Below are positions 25,622 to 34,664 of a DNA stretch of 64,000 bases, piece after piece; the stretch's first letter is position 1; every line of letters begins with the position of its first letter. Where the stretch lies: assembly GCF_036013525.1 (NCBI RefSeq), contig NZ_CP107853.1, forward strand, positions 2,542,001 to 2,606,000, given 5' to 3'. Under the pieces are notes generated by a model. It had not been told where the DNA came from, ran no database searches, and was given only the letters and a program-made list of their open reading frames with translations. The stretch comes from Nonomuraea sp. NBC_00507 (GTDB taxonomy: Bacteria > Actinomycetota > Actinomycetes > Streptosporangiales > Streptosporangiaceae). A program made the position numbers and the translations under genes.

Positions 25622-25691
25622 GTCCGGCTAGGTATTGATCTGCAGGACCCAGATCGAAACGTGGCCGGCTCGGTGAGAGGTTCAGCGGCCG

Positions 25692-26906
25692 TCACGGCTG
25701 CCGCGCTGCGATGCTGAGGTCGGCGACCGCCGCGACGACCTGGTCCACTTCCTGTTCGGTGTTGTAGTAGTGCGGCGACAGGCGCAGGCACCAGTCGATG
25801 TCCTTGTCGCCGAAGTCGAACTGCGCGAAGTGGCGGAAGCTGAGCGCCGAGTTGATACGGCGTGCGTCCATGGCGGCCTTGAACGGCTCCGGCTGCCAGC
25901 CGTCGATGGCGAAGGTGACCAGGGCGCCCAGTTGCCGACCGTGGTCGAGCACGCGGACTCCCGGCAGATCGGCGAGCCTGTCGCGCAGGCCGGCGGCCAG
26001 GGCAGGGGTACGGCGGGCGATGGCGTCCATGCCGACCTGGCGGGCGTAGCGTACGGCGGCGGCACAGCCGAGGACGATGGCGTAGGGGAACTCCCAGTCC
26101 TCGAATCTGGCTGCCGTCTCGACGGGCTGGTAGCGGCCCGGCTCGACCCAGCGCGCGCCGTACATGTCGATGAACAGCGGCTCGTAGCCGGCGCGCAGGA
26201 CGCGGTCGGACACGTACAGGAAGCCAGAGCCGCGGGGGCCGCGCAGGAACTTGCGGCAGGTGGCGGTGAGCAGGTCGCAGCCGATCTCCGCGACGTCGAT
26301 CGGGTACTGGCCGACCGACTGGCAGGCGTCGACCAGGTACAGCAGATCCAGTTCGCGGCAGAGCCGGCCGATGTCGGCGACGGGCTGGACCAGGCCGGAG
26401 TTGGTAGGGATGTGGGTGGCGGCCACCAGCCGGGGCCGGTGCTCGCGCATCAGGGCGGCCATCGCCGCCACGTCCACCCCGCCCTCAGGCGCGTCAGGAG
26501 CGTGCACCAAACGCACGCCGAACCTCTTGCTCAGCGACAGGAAGGCGATCTGATTGGAGATGAAGTCGTTGCGGGTCGTGAGGATGACATCACCTGCCTC
26601 GAACGGGATCGCCGACAGGGCGGTGGAGAACGCGTGGGTGGCGCTACCGGCGAACGCGATGTTCTCGGGAGCGCAGTTGATCAGGGCAGCGGTCTCGGCG
26701 TAGAACTCGCGGACCTGCTCGGCGCGGGCGGCCGAGGCCTCGTAGCCACCGATGCTCGCCTCCAGCTGCAGGTGGTCGACCATCGCGGCCAGCACAGGCG
26801 CGGCCAGCAGGCCGCAACCGGCGTTGTTGAAGTGCACGACGTCGCCGACGCCGGGGGTGTCCGCGCGCAGGGCCGCGACGTCCAGAAGCGATTCTGGGGA
26901 AATCAT
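25692..26906 (-). CDS. Class V aminotransferase (cysteine desulfurase-like)
   Basis: The 404-residue PLP enzyme has the motifs HFNNAGCGLLAAPV, ATHIPTNSGLVQPV, LVDACQSVGQYPIDV (PLP-pyridine Asp) and CRKFLRGPRGSGFLYV with the Schiff-base Lys. Relatives include cysteine desulfurase-like and ergothioneine-lyase-like enzymes; the substrate is not evident. Start ATG 26906 is preferred over 26930, which would overlap the start of the divergent regulator. A MocR regulator shares the promoter and very likely controls it. Confidence 0.88.
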   Translation of the reverse strand: MISPESLLDVAALRADTPGVGDVVHFNNAGCGLLAAPVLAAMVDHLQLEASIGGYEASAARAEQVREFYAETAALINCAPENIAFAGSATHAFSTALSAIPFEAGDVILTTRNDFISNQIAFLSLSKRFGVRLVHAPDAPEGGVDVAAMAALMREHRPRLVAATHIPTNSGLVQPVADIGRLCRELDLLYLVDACQSVGQYPIDVAEIGCDLLTATCRKFLRGPRGSGFLYVSDRVLRAGYEPLFIDMYGARWVEPGRYQPVETAARFEDWEFPYAIVLGCAAAVRYARQVGMDAIARRTPALAAGLRDRLADLPGVRVLDHGRQLGALVTFAIDGWQPEPFKAAMDARRINSALSFRHFAQFDFGDKDIDWCLRLSPHYYNTEQEVDQVVAAVADLSIAARQP

Positions 26907-26913
26907 GGAAGCG

Positions 26914-26921
26914 CTATTATC
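26914..26921. promoter_or_regulatory. Overlapping divergent -10 elements
   Basis: TATTAT on the plus strand lies eight bases before ATG 26929, and its complement supplies GATAAT nine bases before ATG 26906 on the minus strand. Both messages appear leaderless, and the regulator could control both by binding here. Confidence 0.4.
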
Positions 26922-26928
26922 GGTTCTC

Positions 26929-28344
26929 ATGTCAGACAGTAGCAGTTCTGCGGAGTTGGCGACCCGGATGCGCGCGGTGGTCGACCGGCTGGCACCGGGC
27001 GACCGTCTGCCCAGCAGTCGCGAGCTGATCCGGCGCTACCAGGTCGGCCCCGCCACCGTGTCACAGGCGATCGCCACGCTCGCCGCCGAGGGCTTGGTGG
27101 TCACCCGTCCAGGCAGCGGCACGTACGTGGCAGCACGCGCCCAGCGGCGTGCCAAAGTGGCCGACACCGCCTGGCAGACCGTCACCCTCGCCGACCGGAC
27201 CGTGGACACCCGAATCCTCACCGGCGCCGTCGGTGCGTCACCCGCGGATACGATCATGCTGGACGGCGGCTACCTGCATCGATCGCTCCAGCCCACCCAG
27301 ATCCTGACCGCGGCGCTGGCCCGCGCCGCACGCCGCCCCGACGCCTGGGACCGCGCCCCCGCCAGCGGCCTGGCGGCCCTGCGCAGCGTGTTCGCCACCA
27401 TGGTCGGCGGCGGCGTGAGCGCGGACGACATCCTGGTCACGGCCGGCGGGCAGAGCGCCCTGTCCATGGCGTTCCGGGCCATCGCGGCGCCGGGTGACCC
27501 CATCCTGATGGAGTCGCCCACCTATCCGGGAGCGATAGCCGCCGCCAGGGCAGCCGGCCTGCGCCCGGTACCGGTGCCGATGGATGCCGACGGCCTGCAA
27601 CCCGACCTCCTGGCCGACGCCTTCGCCATGACCCGCGCACGCCTGCTGTACTGCCAGCCGGCCTATCACAACCCCACCGGCACCGTGCTGGCGCCACAAC
27701 GCCGCCGGCAGATCATCGATGCGGCCAGGGCGGCGGGGGCATTCGTGATCGAGGACGACTTCGCGCGGCACCTCGGTCACGGCACGCCGGTGCCGCCGCC
27801 CTTGCTGGCCGACGATCGCGACGGCACCGTGGTCTACTTGACCTCGCTCACCAAACCGGCTGCGCCGAGCCTGCGCATCGGTGCCCTGGTGGCCCGAGGC
27901 CCGGTGATGGAACGCCTGCGCGCCACCCGCCTGGTCGACGACTTCTTCGTCACGCGCCCGCTCCAGGAAACAGCGCTCGAACTCCTCAGCTCTCCCACGT
28001 GGGAACGGCATGTCCGTTCTCTCGCCGCAGCCCTGCGGGAGCGGTGCGGAGCGCTGGCGGCCGCGGTCACGCACGAACTTCCCCACTGGACCCTCACCTG
28101 CATCCCCCCAGGCGGACTGCACCTGTGGGTCCGCCTGCCGTACGGCACCGACGACACCGTGATCGCCGACACGGCCCGTCAGCACGGCGTCGCCGTCAGC
28201 GCCGGTAACCGCTACTTCGCCACCGAACTCCCGGCGGCCTACCTACGCCTCGGCTTTGCCGCCACCGCCGACCGCACCGAGCTGATCGAAGCCGCACGCC
28301 GACTCGTGTCCGCCGACGAGCACGCCGCCGGCATGCGCAGTTGA
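26929..28344 (+). CDS. MocR/PdxR-family regulator (GntR HTH + aminotransferase domain)
   Basis: The 471-residue product has an N-terminal GntR winged helix (about 1-70; LPSSRELIRRYQVGPATVSQ) and a C-terminal fold type I aminotransferase domain (about 100-465) with LLYCQPAYHNPTG, VIEDDFARHL and the PLP Lys in YLTSLTKPAAPSLRIG. MocR proteins use PLP or its adducts as effector. It is divergent from the class V aminotransferase and is its probable regulator. Confidence 0.9.
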   Translation: MSDSSSSAELATRMRAVVDRLAPGDRLPSSRELIRRYQVGPATVSQAIATLAAEGLVVTRPGSGTYVAARAQRRAKVADTAWQTVTLADRTVDTRILTGAVGASPADTIMLDGGYLHRSLQPTQILTAALARAARRPDAWDRAPASGLAALRSVFATMVGGGVSADDILVTAGGQSALSMAFRAIAAPGDPILMESPTYPGAIAAARAAGLRPVPVPMDADGLQPDLLADAFAMTRARLLYCQPAYHNPTGTVLAPQRRRQIIDAARAAGAFVIEDDFARHLGHGTPVPPPLLADDRDGTVVYLTSLTKPAAPSLRIGALVARGPVMERLRATRLVDDFFVTRPLQETALELLSSPTWERHVRSLAAALRERCGALAAAVTHELPHWTLTCIPPGGLHLWVRLPYGTDDTVIADTARQHGVAVSAGNRYFATELPAAYLRLGFAATADRTELIEAARRLVSADEHAAGMRS

Positions 28345-28442
28345 TCGCGAAGGGTTTGAGCAATACGCAGATCGTCACGTCGTTGTTCATCGGCGAGACG
28401 ACCGTGAAGACGTATCTGAGCTCTCAGTTCCGGCCAGCTTGA
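28341..28442 (+). pseudogene. Response-regulator LuxR helix-turn-helix relic
   Basis: The translation LIAKGLSNTQIVTSLFIGET continues TVKTYLSSQF and stops. This is the recognition part of a NarL-type helix-turn-helix, truncated on both sides. It abuts the TGAGTA inverted repeat at 28440. Confidence 0.75.
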
Positions 28443-28456
28443 GTAGGGGTTACTCA
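28440..28456. promoter_or_regulatory. TGAGTA-GGGGT-TACTCA inverted repeat
   Basis: Second copy of the core seen at 665-681, here 61 bases before the GTG of the secreted metzincin-like gene. A -10-like GATATA begins 11 bases downstream (28468). Confidence 0.5.
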
Positions 28457-28517
28457 TGCGTGAGCGGGATATAAGCCGGACGCTCCTCTGCAGGGCAAAC
28501 CCTCAGGAGGAACGACC

Positions 28518-31500
28518 GTGGGCGTCAAACGTGAAGCGAGAACGTGGCAAGGGCGGCTTGCGTCGTGGCGCCGGCTGCTCACGCTCGGGGCGATCGGCGG
28601 GCTGCTCGTCGCCCTGATTCCGGTATTAGCCACACCGGCCGCAGCGGCGGCCCCCACCCTGTCGCTGACCTTTTCCATCGACTATCTCCTGCAGGTCGAG
28701 GACCCGGACAGCGGGGGCCTGGGAGATGGAGACTACTTCCCGAGAGTCAAGATCGCCGACGGGCCCCTCGAGGTGGGCCCGCGGATCGAGGACGACGAAT
28801 TCGAGCCTTTTGGCCTGCCCGAGGCGCCCAACGGCTGGCGCTTCACCAAGACGGACCTGCCCGGTGACAAGCCGACCGTGGACATCACCGTCACCCTGTG
28901 GGACTGGGACGACGGCCTCAACACCAACGACGACAGGATGGACATCAGTCCCAAAGGCGACGACGTCGAACTGAACCTCGTCTACGACCTCCGCTCCGGC
29001 TCCCTGTCGGGTGACGGCATCGTCTTCGGCACGCCCTGCGTCAGTTCCAGCGGCCAGCCGAAGGGCCAGAGCTGCGTCGAGGGCGACGGCGACCACGGCT
29101 TCCCCAAGGATAACGACGGCAGGAAGACCAGGATCGGCATCACCGTCTCCACCGTGCTGCCCGACACCGACCACGACGGCATCCCGGACATCATTGAGCT
29201 TTCCGGGGTACACGATCGCAGCGGCGCGGTCATCGCCGACCTCCCAGCGCGCGGCGCCGACCCCTGCCGTAAGACGATCATCCTGCAGACCGACTTCATG
29301 GCCGACGCCAGGCACTCCCACCGGCCCAAGGACGGCGCGATCACCCTGGTCAGGAACGCCTTCGACGCGGCGCCGGTCAAGGCGGAGAATCCGTGCCCCT
29401 ACCCGGGGACACACCGGGACGGCGTCGACTTCATCCACATTCTGGGAAGGCAGCTTCCCGAACAAGCGACCATGGGCCTGAACAACAACGAGGACTTCCG
29501 TAATGCGCGCACCGCCAACTTCCCCGCGGAGCTGGCCCCGTACGCACATTATGCGATCTTCGCGCATGACATCATGCAAGGCAGCGGAACCTCAAGCACG
29601 CCCGACCCGGGGACGTCGGGGCAATGCTGCGAACCCACCAGAGACAACAACAAGGACTTCATCGTCACCCTCGGCTCATGGCGAACCATGTGCGTGGCGG
29701 ACTTCGGCCGCGACTACGCCGGCGACGACAGGCTGCAGACGACACGGGCCGGCGACGACACGGTGATCGGAACCCAGATCCACGTGGGCCCCGACCGGAC
29801 CTGCAACACGACCAGCGCGCACCCGACCGACCGGCAGGTGCTCGCCCCCAATACGGGCGCCGACGACGCCTGGGTCGGCACCGAACAGGACCAGGCCGGC
29901 ACCATCATGCACGAACTCGGGCACGCGCTGAGCCTGCAGCACGGCGGCGACACTGGCGAGAACTGGAAGCCCAACTACATCAGCGTCATGAACTACTTCT
30001 TCCAGACGGGGATTCCCAACAGCCCGCCGCCGCTGCTGGTCGATGAGCTGCGGGACTGGAGGAAGGGGGCGGTCCGCCTCGGCTACTCGAGCGGAAAACT
30101 TCCCGAGCTGAGGGAGCCCCAGCTGAACGAGGCGGACGGGATCAAGGACGGCACCGACTACACCTTCTGGTGGCATGACAACCTCACCGCGGGCGGGCCC
30201 AGACTGTTGCGGTCGGACATCGGCAACGGGCCGCTCAACTGGAACGACAACCGCGACGCCGCCGGCAGGCCGATCATCGACGCGGGCACGGTGGACGTGG
30301 ACATCAACGACAACAAGGGCAGCCCGCCCCTCAAGGATCACGACGACTGGTCGGCCGTCGAGTTCCGGGCGGCACAGTCCCCCGACGCCGACGGGCTCGC
30401 CTGCAGCGGCTACACCACGGGCACTAGTGGCTCGCTCTGCGCCGGCGCGGGCGGCGGGCCGGAAAAGGAGCTCGACTTCGACACGGCGGTACGGCAGGAG
30501 CTGTCCTTCTTCAACCAGTACGACCCCGACATCGCCACGACGAAGACCGTCGACCGATCCGACGCCGAGCCTGGCGACACCCTGAACTACCAGGTGAAGC
30601 TGGACAATGTCGGCACCGGCGCCGCGACGCCGATCGACCTGACCGACACCCCGCCCGGCGGCGGCACCCAGTCGCGCCAGGTGCCCTACCTGGGCGCGGG
30701 ACTGTCCAGGACCGAGACGTTCAGCTATGCGATCCCCTGCGACACCACCAACGGGACCGTCCTGCGCAACACGGCCACGGCGACCGCGCGTGACACCAAG
30801 GGCGGAGCCGAGGCGAACACGGCCAACAACACCGCGACGGCCACGACCACTGTGCATGCCCCGAAGCTCACCCTGGACAAGAGCGCGCCGCCGACCGTCA
30901 ACGCCGGCGAGGCGATGACGATCGATCTGAAGGTCACCAACGTGGGCAGCGGCACGGCCACCAACGTGACCCTCACCGACACGCTCCCGTCCGAGGTCCA
31001 CTACAGTCAGGCCCTCGACCAGGGCACGGGGCTCAAGCCCTCGTCCGTGACCGCCAACCCGGACGGCACGACCACGCTCACCTGGTCGCTCGGATCGCTC
31101 GCCGGCGGCGCGAGCTCCGGGATCCAGTTCACCGCCCGGCCCAGCCTGCTGTTCGTCGCCGGCAACGAGATCCCCGACTCCGCCACGACCTCGTACGGGA
31201 ACGGGAACGGCTGCGTCTACGAGCCGGTGACCGCGACGGCCTCCACCGGCATCACCGAGGTCGCACCCACCCGTAACCCATGGCCACAGCTGTCCTGGCA
31301 GCTGCACGCCGACCGGCAGACCACCGAGCTGCTGGCCCGTATCCAGGCGACCGACTCCCGCTTCGACGGAGCCGACGGCTCGGCCCCGGACGGCGTCCTC
31401 ACCAGGGCCGAGGTGAAGGCGGTCTTCGCCCTGTCCATCAGCCAGTCCGACCTCCTGCGAGCCCAGCTGCTGACCACCTACCTCAACCTGGCCGATCGGC

Positions 31501-31688
31501 GGATCAATGCCGCGACGAAGATCGTCTCGCTGGTGGCCGCCGCGCTGGAACTGCGGTCCGTGGGTCAGGCCGCCCGCCACGCACAGGCCACCCTGCGGCT
31601 GCCGGACAACCTCGCGAACCTGCTCCGGTACGGCAAGGCGACGACCGTACTGACCGAGATCAACCTCAACCTCAGCGAACGCTACTGA
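28518..31688 (+). CDS. Large secreted metzincin-like protein with DUF11 repeats
   Basis: The 1056-residue product has an N-terminal signal sequence (hydrophobic 20-42, then AAAAP). The zinc motif HELGHALSLQH (465-475) has the metzincin spacing with Ser in place of Gly, and a Met-turn SVMNY follows at about 489-493, so a zinc protease is likely. Two DUF11-type beta domains follow (about 670-780 and 781-905), then an EF-hand-like acidic loop (DSRFDGADGSAPDG) and a helical C-terminus. GTG 28518 follows AGGAGG. No cell-wall anchor is visible, so it is probably released or loosely bound. A strong hairpin follows the stop. Confidence 0.85.
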   Translation: MGVKREARTWQGRLASWRRLLTLGAIGGLLVALIPVLATPAAAAAPTLSLTFSIDYLLQVEDPDSGGLGDGDYFPRVKIADGPLEVGPRIEDDEFEPFGLPEAPNGWRFTKTDLPGDKPTVDITVTLWDWDDGLNTNDDRMDISPKGDDVELNLVYDLRSGSLSGDGIVFGTPCVSSSGQPKGQSCVEGDGDHGFPKDNDGRKTRIGITVSTVLPDTDHDGIPDIIELSGVHDRSGAVIADLPARGADPCRKTIILQTDFMADARHSHRPKDGAITLVRNAFDAAPVKAENPCPYPGTHRDGVDFIHILGRQLPEQATMGLNNNEDFRNARTANFPAELAPYAHYAIFAHDIMQGSGTSSTPDPGTSGQCCEPTRDNNKDFIVTLGSWRTMCVADFGRDYAGDDRLQTTRAGDDTVIGTQIHVGPDRTCNTTSAHPTDRQVLAPNTGADDAWVGTEQDQAGTIMHELGHALSLQHGGDTGENWKPNYISVMNYFFQTGIPNSPPPLLVDELRDWRKGAVRLGYSSGKLPELREPQLNEADGIKDGTDYTFWWHDNLTAGGPRLLRSDIGNGPLNWNDNRDAAGRPIIDAGTVDVDINDNKGSPPLKDHDDWSAVEFRAAQSPDADGLACSGYTTGTSGSLCAGAGGGPEKELDFDTAVRQELSFFNQYDPDIATTKTVDRSDAEPGDTLNYQVKLDNVGTGAATPIDLTDTPPGGGTQSRQVPYLGAGLSRTETFSYAIPCDTTNGTVLRNTATATARDTKGGAEANTANNTATATTTVHAPKLTLDKSAPPTVNAGEAMTIDLKVTNVGSGTATNVTLTDTLPSEVHYSQALDQGTGLKPSSVTANPDGTTTLTWSLGSLAGGASSGIQFTARPSLLFVAGNEIPDSATTSYGNGNGCVYEPVTATASTGITEVAPTRNPWPQLSWQLHADRQTTELLARIQATDSRFDGADGSAPDGVLTRAEVKAVFALSISQSDLLRAQLLTTYLNLADRRINAATKIVSLVAAALELRSVGQAARHAQATLRLPDNLANLLRYGKATTVLTEINLNLSERY
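31047..31326 (+). repeat. Source of a 280-bp duplicated DUF11-gene segment
   Basis: This part of the metzincin-like gene recurs at 38614-38893 in the same orientation with roughly nine base differences. Confidence 0.9.
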
Positions 31689-31698
31689 GCCCAGGACA

Positions 31699-31726
31699 GG
31701 CCCGCCGCGACCGTCCGCGGCGGGCC
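31699..31726. terminator. Strong hairpin after the metzincin-like gene
   Basis: A perfect 11-bp stem GGCCCGCCGCG / CGCGGCGGGCC with a six-base loop begins 11 bases after the stop. There is no T-run, as is common in high-GC actinomycetes. Confidence 0.7.
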
Positions 31727-31778
31727 ACCCTCATGTGACCTAGTGGGAGAAGGATCTGCGGGGCTCTTGGCCGTTCAT

Positions 31779-32353
31779 TCAGGCTGGCGATGCAGCCGTA
31801 GTAGCCCAGCGCACCCCATCCTCGTACTGGGCCTGGGACGGTGGCATGACGTCGGCCGTCCACCTGGCCGCCGCGATGGTCCTGGCGGTGCCGACCCTGC
31901 CGGCCATCAGGACGATACGGCTGGAGACACGCGTGACCGTCGGATGCTTGGCGAGGTCCTGCTGTACGTAGGTGTCGGCGTCCTTCCGGATGGGGCCACC
32001 GCGAACGTCTCCCACGAGTGCGTTTCCTCGCACCCGAACCGCCTGGCCTTCGTATCACCGGAGATGATCATCAGGCCGCCCCAACACTCCGACTCCCGCA
32101 CGCAGGCCGCTCCGGCGCCGCTCACCTTGGCGGCCGCGCAGTTCTCCGTGTACGTGTCCAGGCCAGTGAGCACCTTGGCCGCCTCTTGCGTGGGCTTTTT
32201 CGCGGTGGCCGTGCTGTCGGGCTCGGCCTGCTGCTGGGTTTCGGGCTGCTGGATGATCTGGGTGTAGACGATCGCTCCCGCACCCACGACGATCACCAGG
32301 GACAGGGCGGCGGTGATCGAGACCAGGGCCTTGTTGACGCCGCCTGGAAGCAC
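31779..32353 (-). pseudogene. Membrane-anchored septum-formation-like protein, frameshifted
   Basis: The 5' part encodes a membrane helix (ALVSITAALSLVIVVGAGAI) and an extracellular domain with GCEETHSWETFAVAP, typical of the C-terminal domains of septum-formation-like and kinase-associated proteins. Near 31980-32005 the frame changes: the continuation QQDLAKHPTVTRV is one frame away. A second shift near 31810 separates the likely ending ALGYYGCIASL. An N-terminal Pro/Gln-rich segment upstream of 32353 is open in the same frame but has no start. The gene looks inactivated. Confidence 0.55.
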
Positions 32354-32730
32354 GGTGGTCTGGTGTCCGGCCGGCTGCCCGGCGGCGGGTTGGTGGGGTA
32401 CCGCCGAAGGACTTGACGTTCTCGGCGCGGGCGCGGCCGGTCATCGGACTCGGCCATCGCAAGATCGGCCCGCCGGAACCGGCGGGTCAGCTGGCCCGCC
32501 TGCGGGATGGGTGGAAGCCCCAGCGTTGCGGCCTCTGTCGGCCACACCGTTGCGCGCTCGTTGTCGGTGACGGTGAGTAAGGAACGTGCGAAGAGCCGCC
32601 AAACCGCATCTGGGCTGCGAGCTTCGTCCGCTGTGCCACGCCGAGCAGGCCTGGTTCGCCCGGATCGCGGCGTGTCCCGGGTGCCATAAGGGCTGCCGAT
32701 GGTGTCGCCGGGTGAGTATCGATCAAACGG
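32354..32730. other. Unassigned stretch
   Basis: Beyond the possible N-terminal extension of the broken membrane protein, no coding sequence can be supported on either strand. Confidence 0.3.
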
Positions 32731-32758
32731 ACGGCTCCTGCCCGTTGCGGGGCGGGAG
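32731..32758. terminator. Hairpin downstream of the class I/II aminotransferase
   Basis: GGCTCCTGCCC and GGGCGGGAGCC form a nearly perfect stem with one wobble, 38 bases beyond the aminotransferase stop on the minus strand. Confidence 0.6.
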
Positions 32759-32795
32759 CCTCCGGCATTGTGTCGGTGATCACGATAAGTCCTTC

Positions 32796-33983
32796 TTATG
32801 GGCGCCTGGGGGCTTCCGGCCTATCATGGATGGCGAGGTGGAAGCGCTCGCTGAGGCTGGTGAGGCGTTCGACGGGCTCGTTGGCAAAGACGATCCGCAC
32901 GTAATGCCTGCCGCTGGGGCCCCAGCCGTCCATGGGGGTGGCTGCGATCTTCGCCCGGTCGAACAGGCGCTGGGATAGTTCGAGGGCGGTCAGCTCCAGG
33001 GGTCTGGTGTCCATGAGGAGCGACCAGCCGCCGTGCGGTCGGATGACCGGGTAGGCGGCGAGCTGGTGCAGGACCATCTCGCAGCGCCGTTGCCATTCGG
33101 CGGTGGCGGCGGCGACGTCGGCGTCGGCGTCGGGCGCGTCTAGTGCGGCGGCCACGGCGTCTTGGGCCAGGCCGACCTGGCAGACGACGTTGGTCAAGCC
33201 GACGAGGCGGACGTCGGCGATGATGGGGGCAGGGCCGATGACCCAGCCGACGCGCCAGCCGATGAGCCGCAGTTCCTTGGAAGCGGAACCGACGGTGATA
33301 GTGCGCCGGGCCAGGCCCTCGTGGGCTGCCGGGTGGCTGGGAGGGCGGCCGTCGAAGCGGATGCGTTCCATGGCCGCGTCGTAGATCAGCCAAGCGTTGT
33401 GGCGTTCGCAGGCGTCAGCAAGGGCGGACCAGTGACGATCGTCCAGGACGAGGCCGGTCGGCATCGCCGGTCCCATCATCAGGACTGCCGCCGTGTTGGG
33501 TCCGACGGCGTCGGCGAGTCGTTCGGCGTCGATGGTCCAGCCGTCGGCGGTGGGCTGTGCGGGGACGAAGCGGGGGATGCCGCCGGCGAGCCGTACCCGT
33601 TTGACCAGGCCGGCGTAGACGGGGTCGCACAGCACAACCTCCTGCCCGGGCTCCACGGTTGCGAGCAGCGTGTTGAGGATGCCGTTGAGCCCGCCGGCCA
33701 CGCTGACGCATTCGGTGTCGGCGTCATAGCGGCGCCCTGAGATGCGCCCGACGTGCGCCGCGGCGGCCGCGCGTAGGGAGCGATGCCCTTGGAACGGCAG
33801 ATAGCTGTTGGCCGCGTCATCGTCGATGGCGGCATGCGTGGCGGCGATGGCAACGGCGGGCGGCCGCAGGTCGGTGTCGAGATTCTCCAGTCGCAAGAAC
33901 TCTGGGTTCCCCACGGCGTCGGCCGCGTCGCCAACGGTGTCCACGCCGATGCCCGGGATGTCACGCAGCCGCGTCACCGTCAT
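32796..33983 (-). CDS. Class I/II pyridoxal-phosphate aminotransferase
   Basis: The 395-residue enzyme has the glycine-rich VAGGLNGILNTLL, VVLCDPVYAGL, AWLIYDAAMERI (PLP Asp/Tyr) and the Schiff-base Lys in GSASKELRLIGWRVGW, then the Arg in the C-terminal HYVRIVFAN. ATG 33983 follows GGAGGCGAC. The substrate is unknown. It is divergent from an XRE-cupin regulator across a three-half-site operator and next to an SDR, so the three probably form one small metabolic unit. Confidence 0.88.
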   Translation of the reverse strand: MTVTRLRDIPGIGVDTVGDAADAVGNPEFLRLENLDTDLRPPAVAIAATHAAIDDDAANSYLPFQGHRSLRAAAAAHVGRISGRRYDADTECVSVAGGLNGILNTLLATVEPGQEVVLCDPVYAGLVKRVRLAGGIPRFVPAQPTADGWTIDAERLADAVGPNTAAVLMMGPAMPTGLVLDDRHWSALADACERHNAWLIYDAAMERIRFDGRPPSHPAAHEGLARRTITVGSASKELRLIGWRVGWVIGPAPIIADVRLVGLTNVVCQVGLAQDAVAAALDAPDADADVAAATAEWQRRCEMVLHQLAAYPVIRPHGGWSLLMDTRPLELTALELSQRLFDRAKIAATPMDGWGPSGRHYVRIVFANEPVERLTSLSERFHLAIHDRPEAPRRP

Positions 33984-34011
33984 GTCGCCTCCAAGCTCGA
34001 AACCATTTTGC

Positions 34012-34038
34012 TGGTACAGACATACCACTATGCTGGTA
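34012..34038. promoter_or_regulatory. Three phased TGGTA half-sites
   Basis: TGGTA, TACCA and TGGTA alternate with exactly six bases between them, an 11-base period equal to one helical turn. A -10-like TATGCT (34029-34034) overlaps and lies seven bases before ATG 34042. Probably the binding site of the XRE-cupin regulator controlling itself and the aminotransferase. Confidence 0.6.
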
Positions 34039-34041
34039 CGC

Positions 34042-34587
34042 ATGGATCTTGCACAAGTAGTAGGGCAGAACGTGCACCGACTGCGCACGGCGGCCGGCAT
34101 ATCGCTGGCCGACCTGGCAGCCGCCAGCGCCATCAGCAAGACCACGCTGCACGGCATCGAACAGGGCCAGGGCAACCCGACCCTGAGCACTCTGTGGGCC
34201 TTGGCCACCGCACTGGAGGCATCCCTCGGTGAACTGCTGGAAACGCCAGCCTCGACGGTCGAGGTGGTACGCGTCAGCGATAGGCGACCGCAGGTCGAGG
34301 GCGACGCGGTCAGCGCGCGTCTTCTCCACCGCATCAGGCTGCGCGGCACCGTGGAGGTCTACGACATCGCCATCGCCCAGAGCACCCAGCACTCCGACTC
34401 CCACCTGCGCGGCGTCGAGGAATGTCTCATTCTCACCCAAGGACACATCACCACCGGCCCCGCCGATTCCCCCACCGACCTGGCCGAAGGCGATTCGATC
34501 CGGTTCGATGCCGCTCTCCCGCACCTGTACCGAGGTCACGCCGCGCACAATCGCGCCATCCTTCTCATGGTGCACCCGGAGAGCTGA
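34042..34587 (+). CDS. XRE-family regulator with cupin domain
   Basis: The 181-residue product has an N-terminal HTH_3 (about 4-58; [20 protein letters not shown]) and a C-terminal cupin-like barrel (about 95-180; [39 protein letters not shown]) that would bind the effector. An in-frame ATG at 34030 is possible, but the -10 placement favours 34042 and a leaderless message. It is divergent from the aminotransferase and upstream of the SDR. Confidence 0.88.
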   Translation: MDLAQVVGQNVHRLRTAAGISLADLAAASAISKTTLHGIEQGQGNPTLSTLWALATALEASLGELLETPASTVEVVRVSDRRPQVEGDAVSARLLHRIRLRGTVEVYDIAIAQSTQHSDSHLRGVEECLILTQGHITTGPADSPTDLAEGDSIRFDAALPHLYRGHAAHNRAILLMVHPES

Positions 34588-34664
34588 CCAGAGCATCGGC
34601 AGGACAAAAGACACAAGAAGAGCCATTTCCGCCGACCCGCCGGCGCACGATGAGGGGTACCGAC

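Noticed and set aside
29676..31580. Long minus-strand frame of 634 codons
   Set aside because: Antisense to the metzincin/DUF11 gene; Val/Gly/Arg-rich composition and no family motifs.
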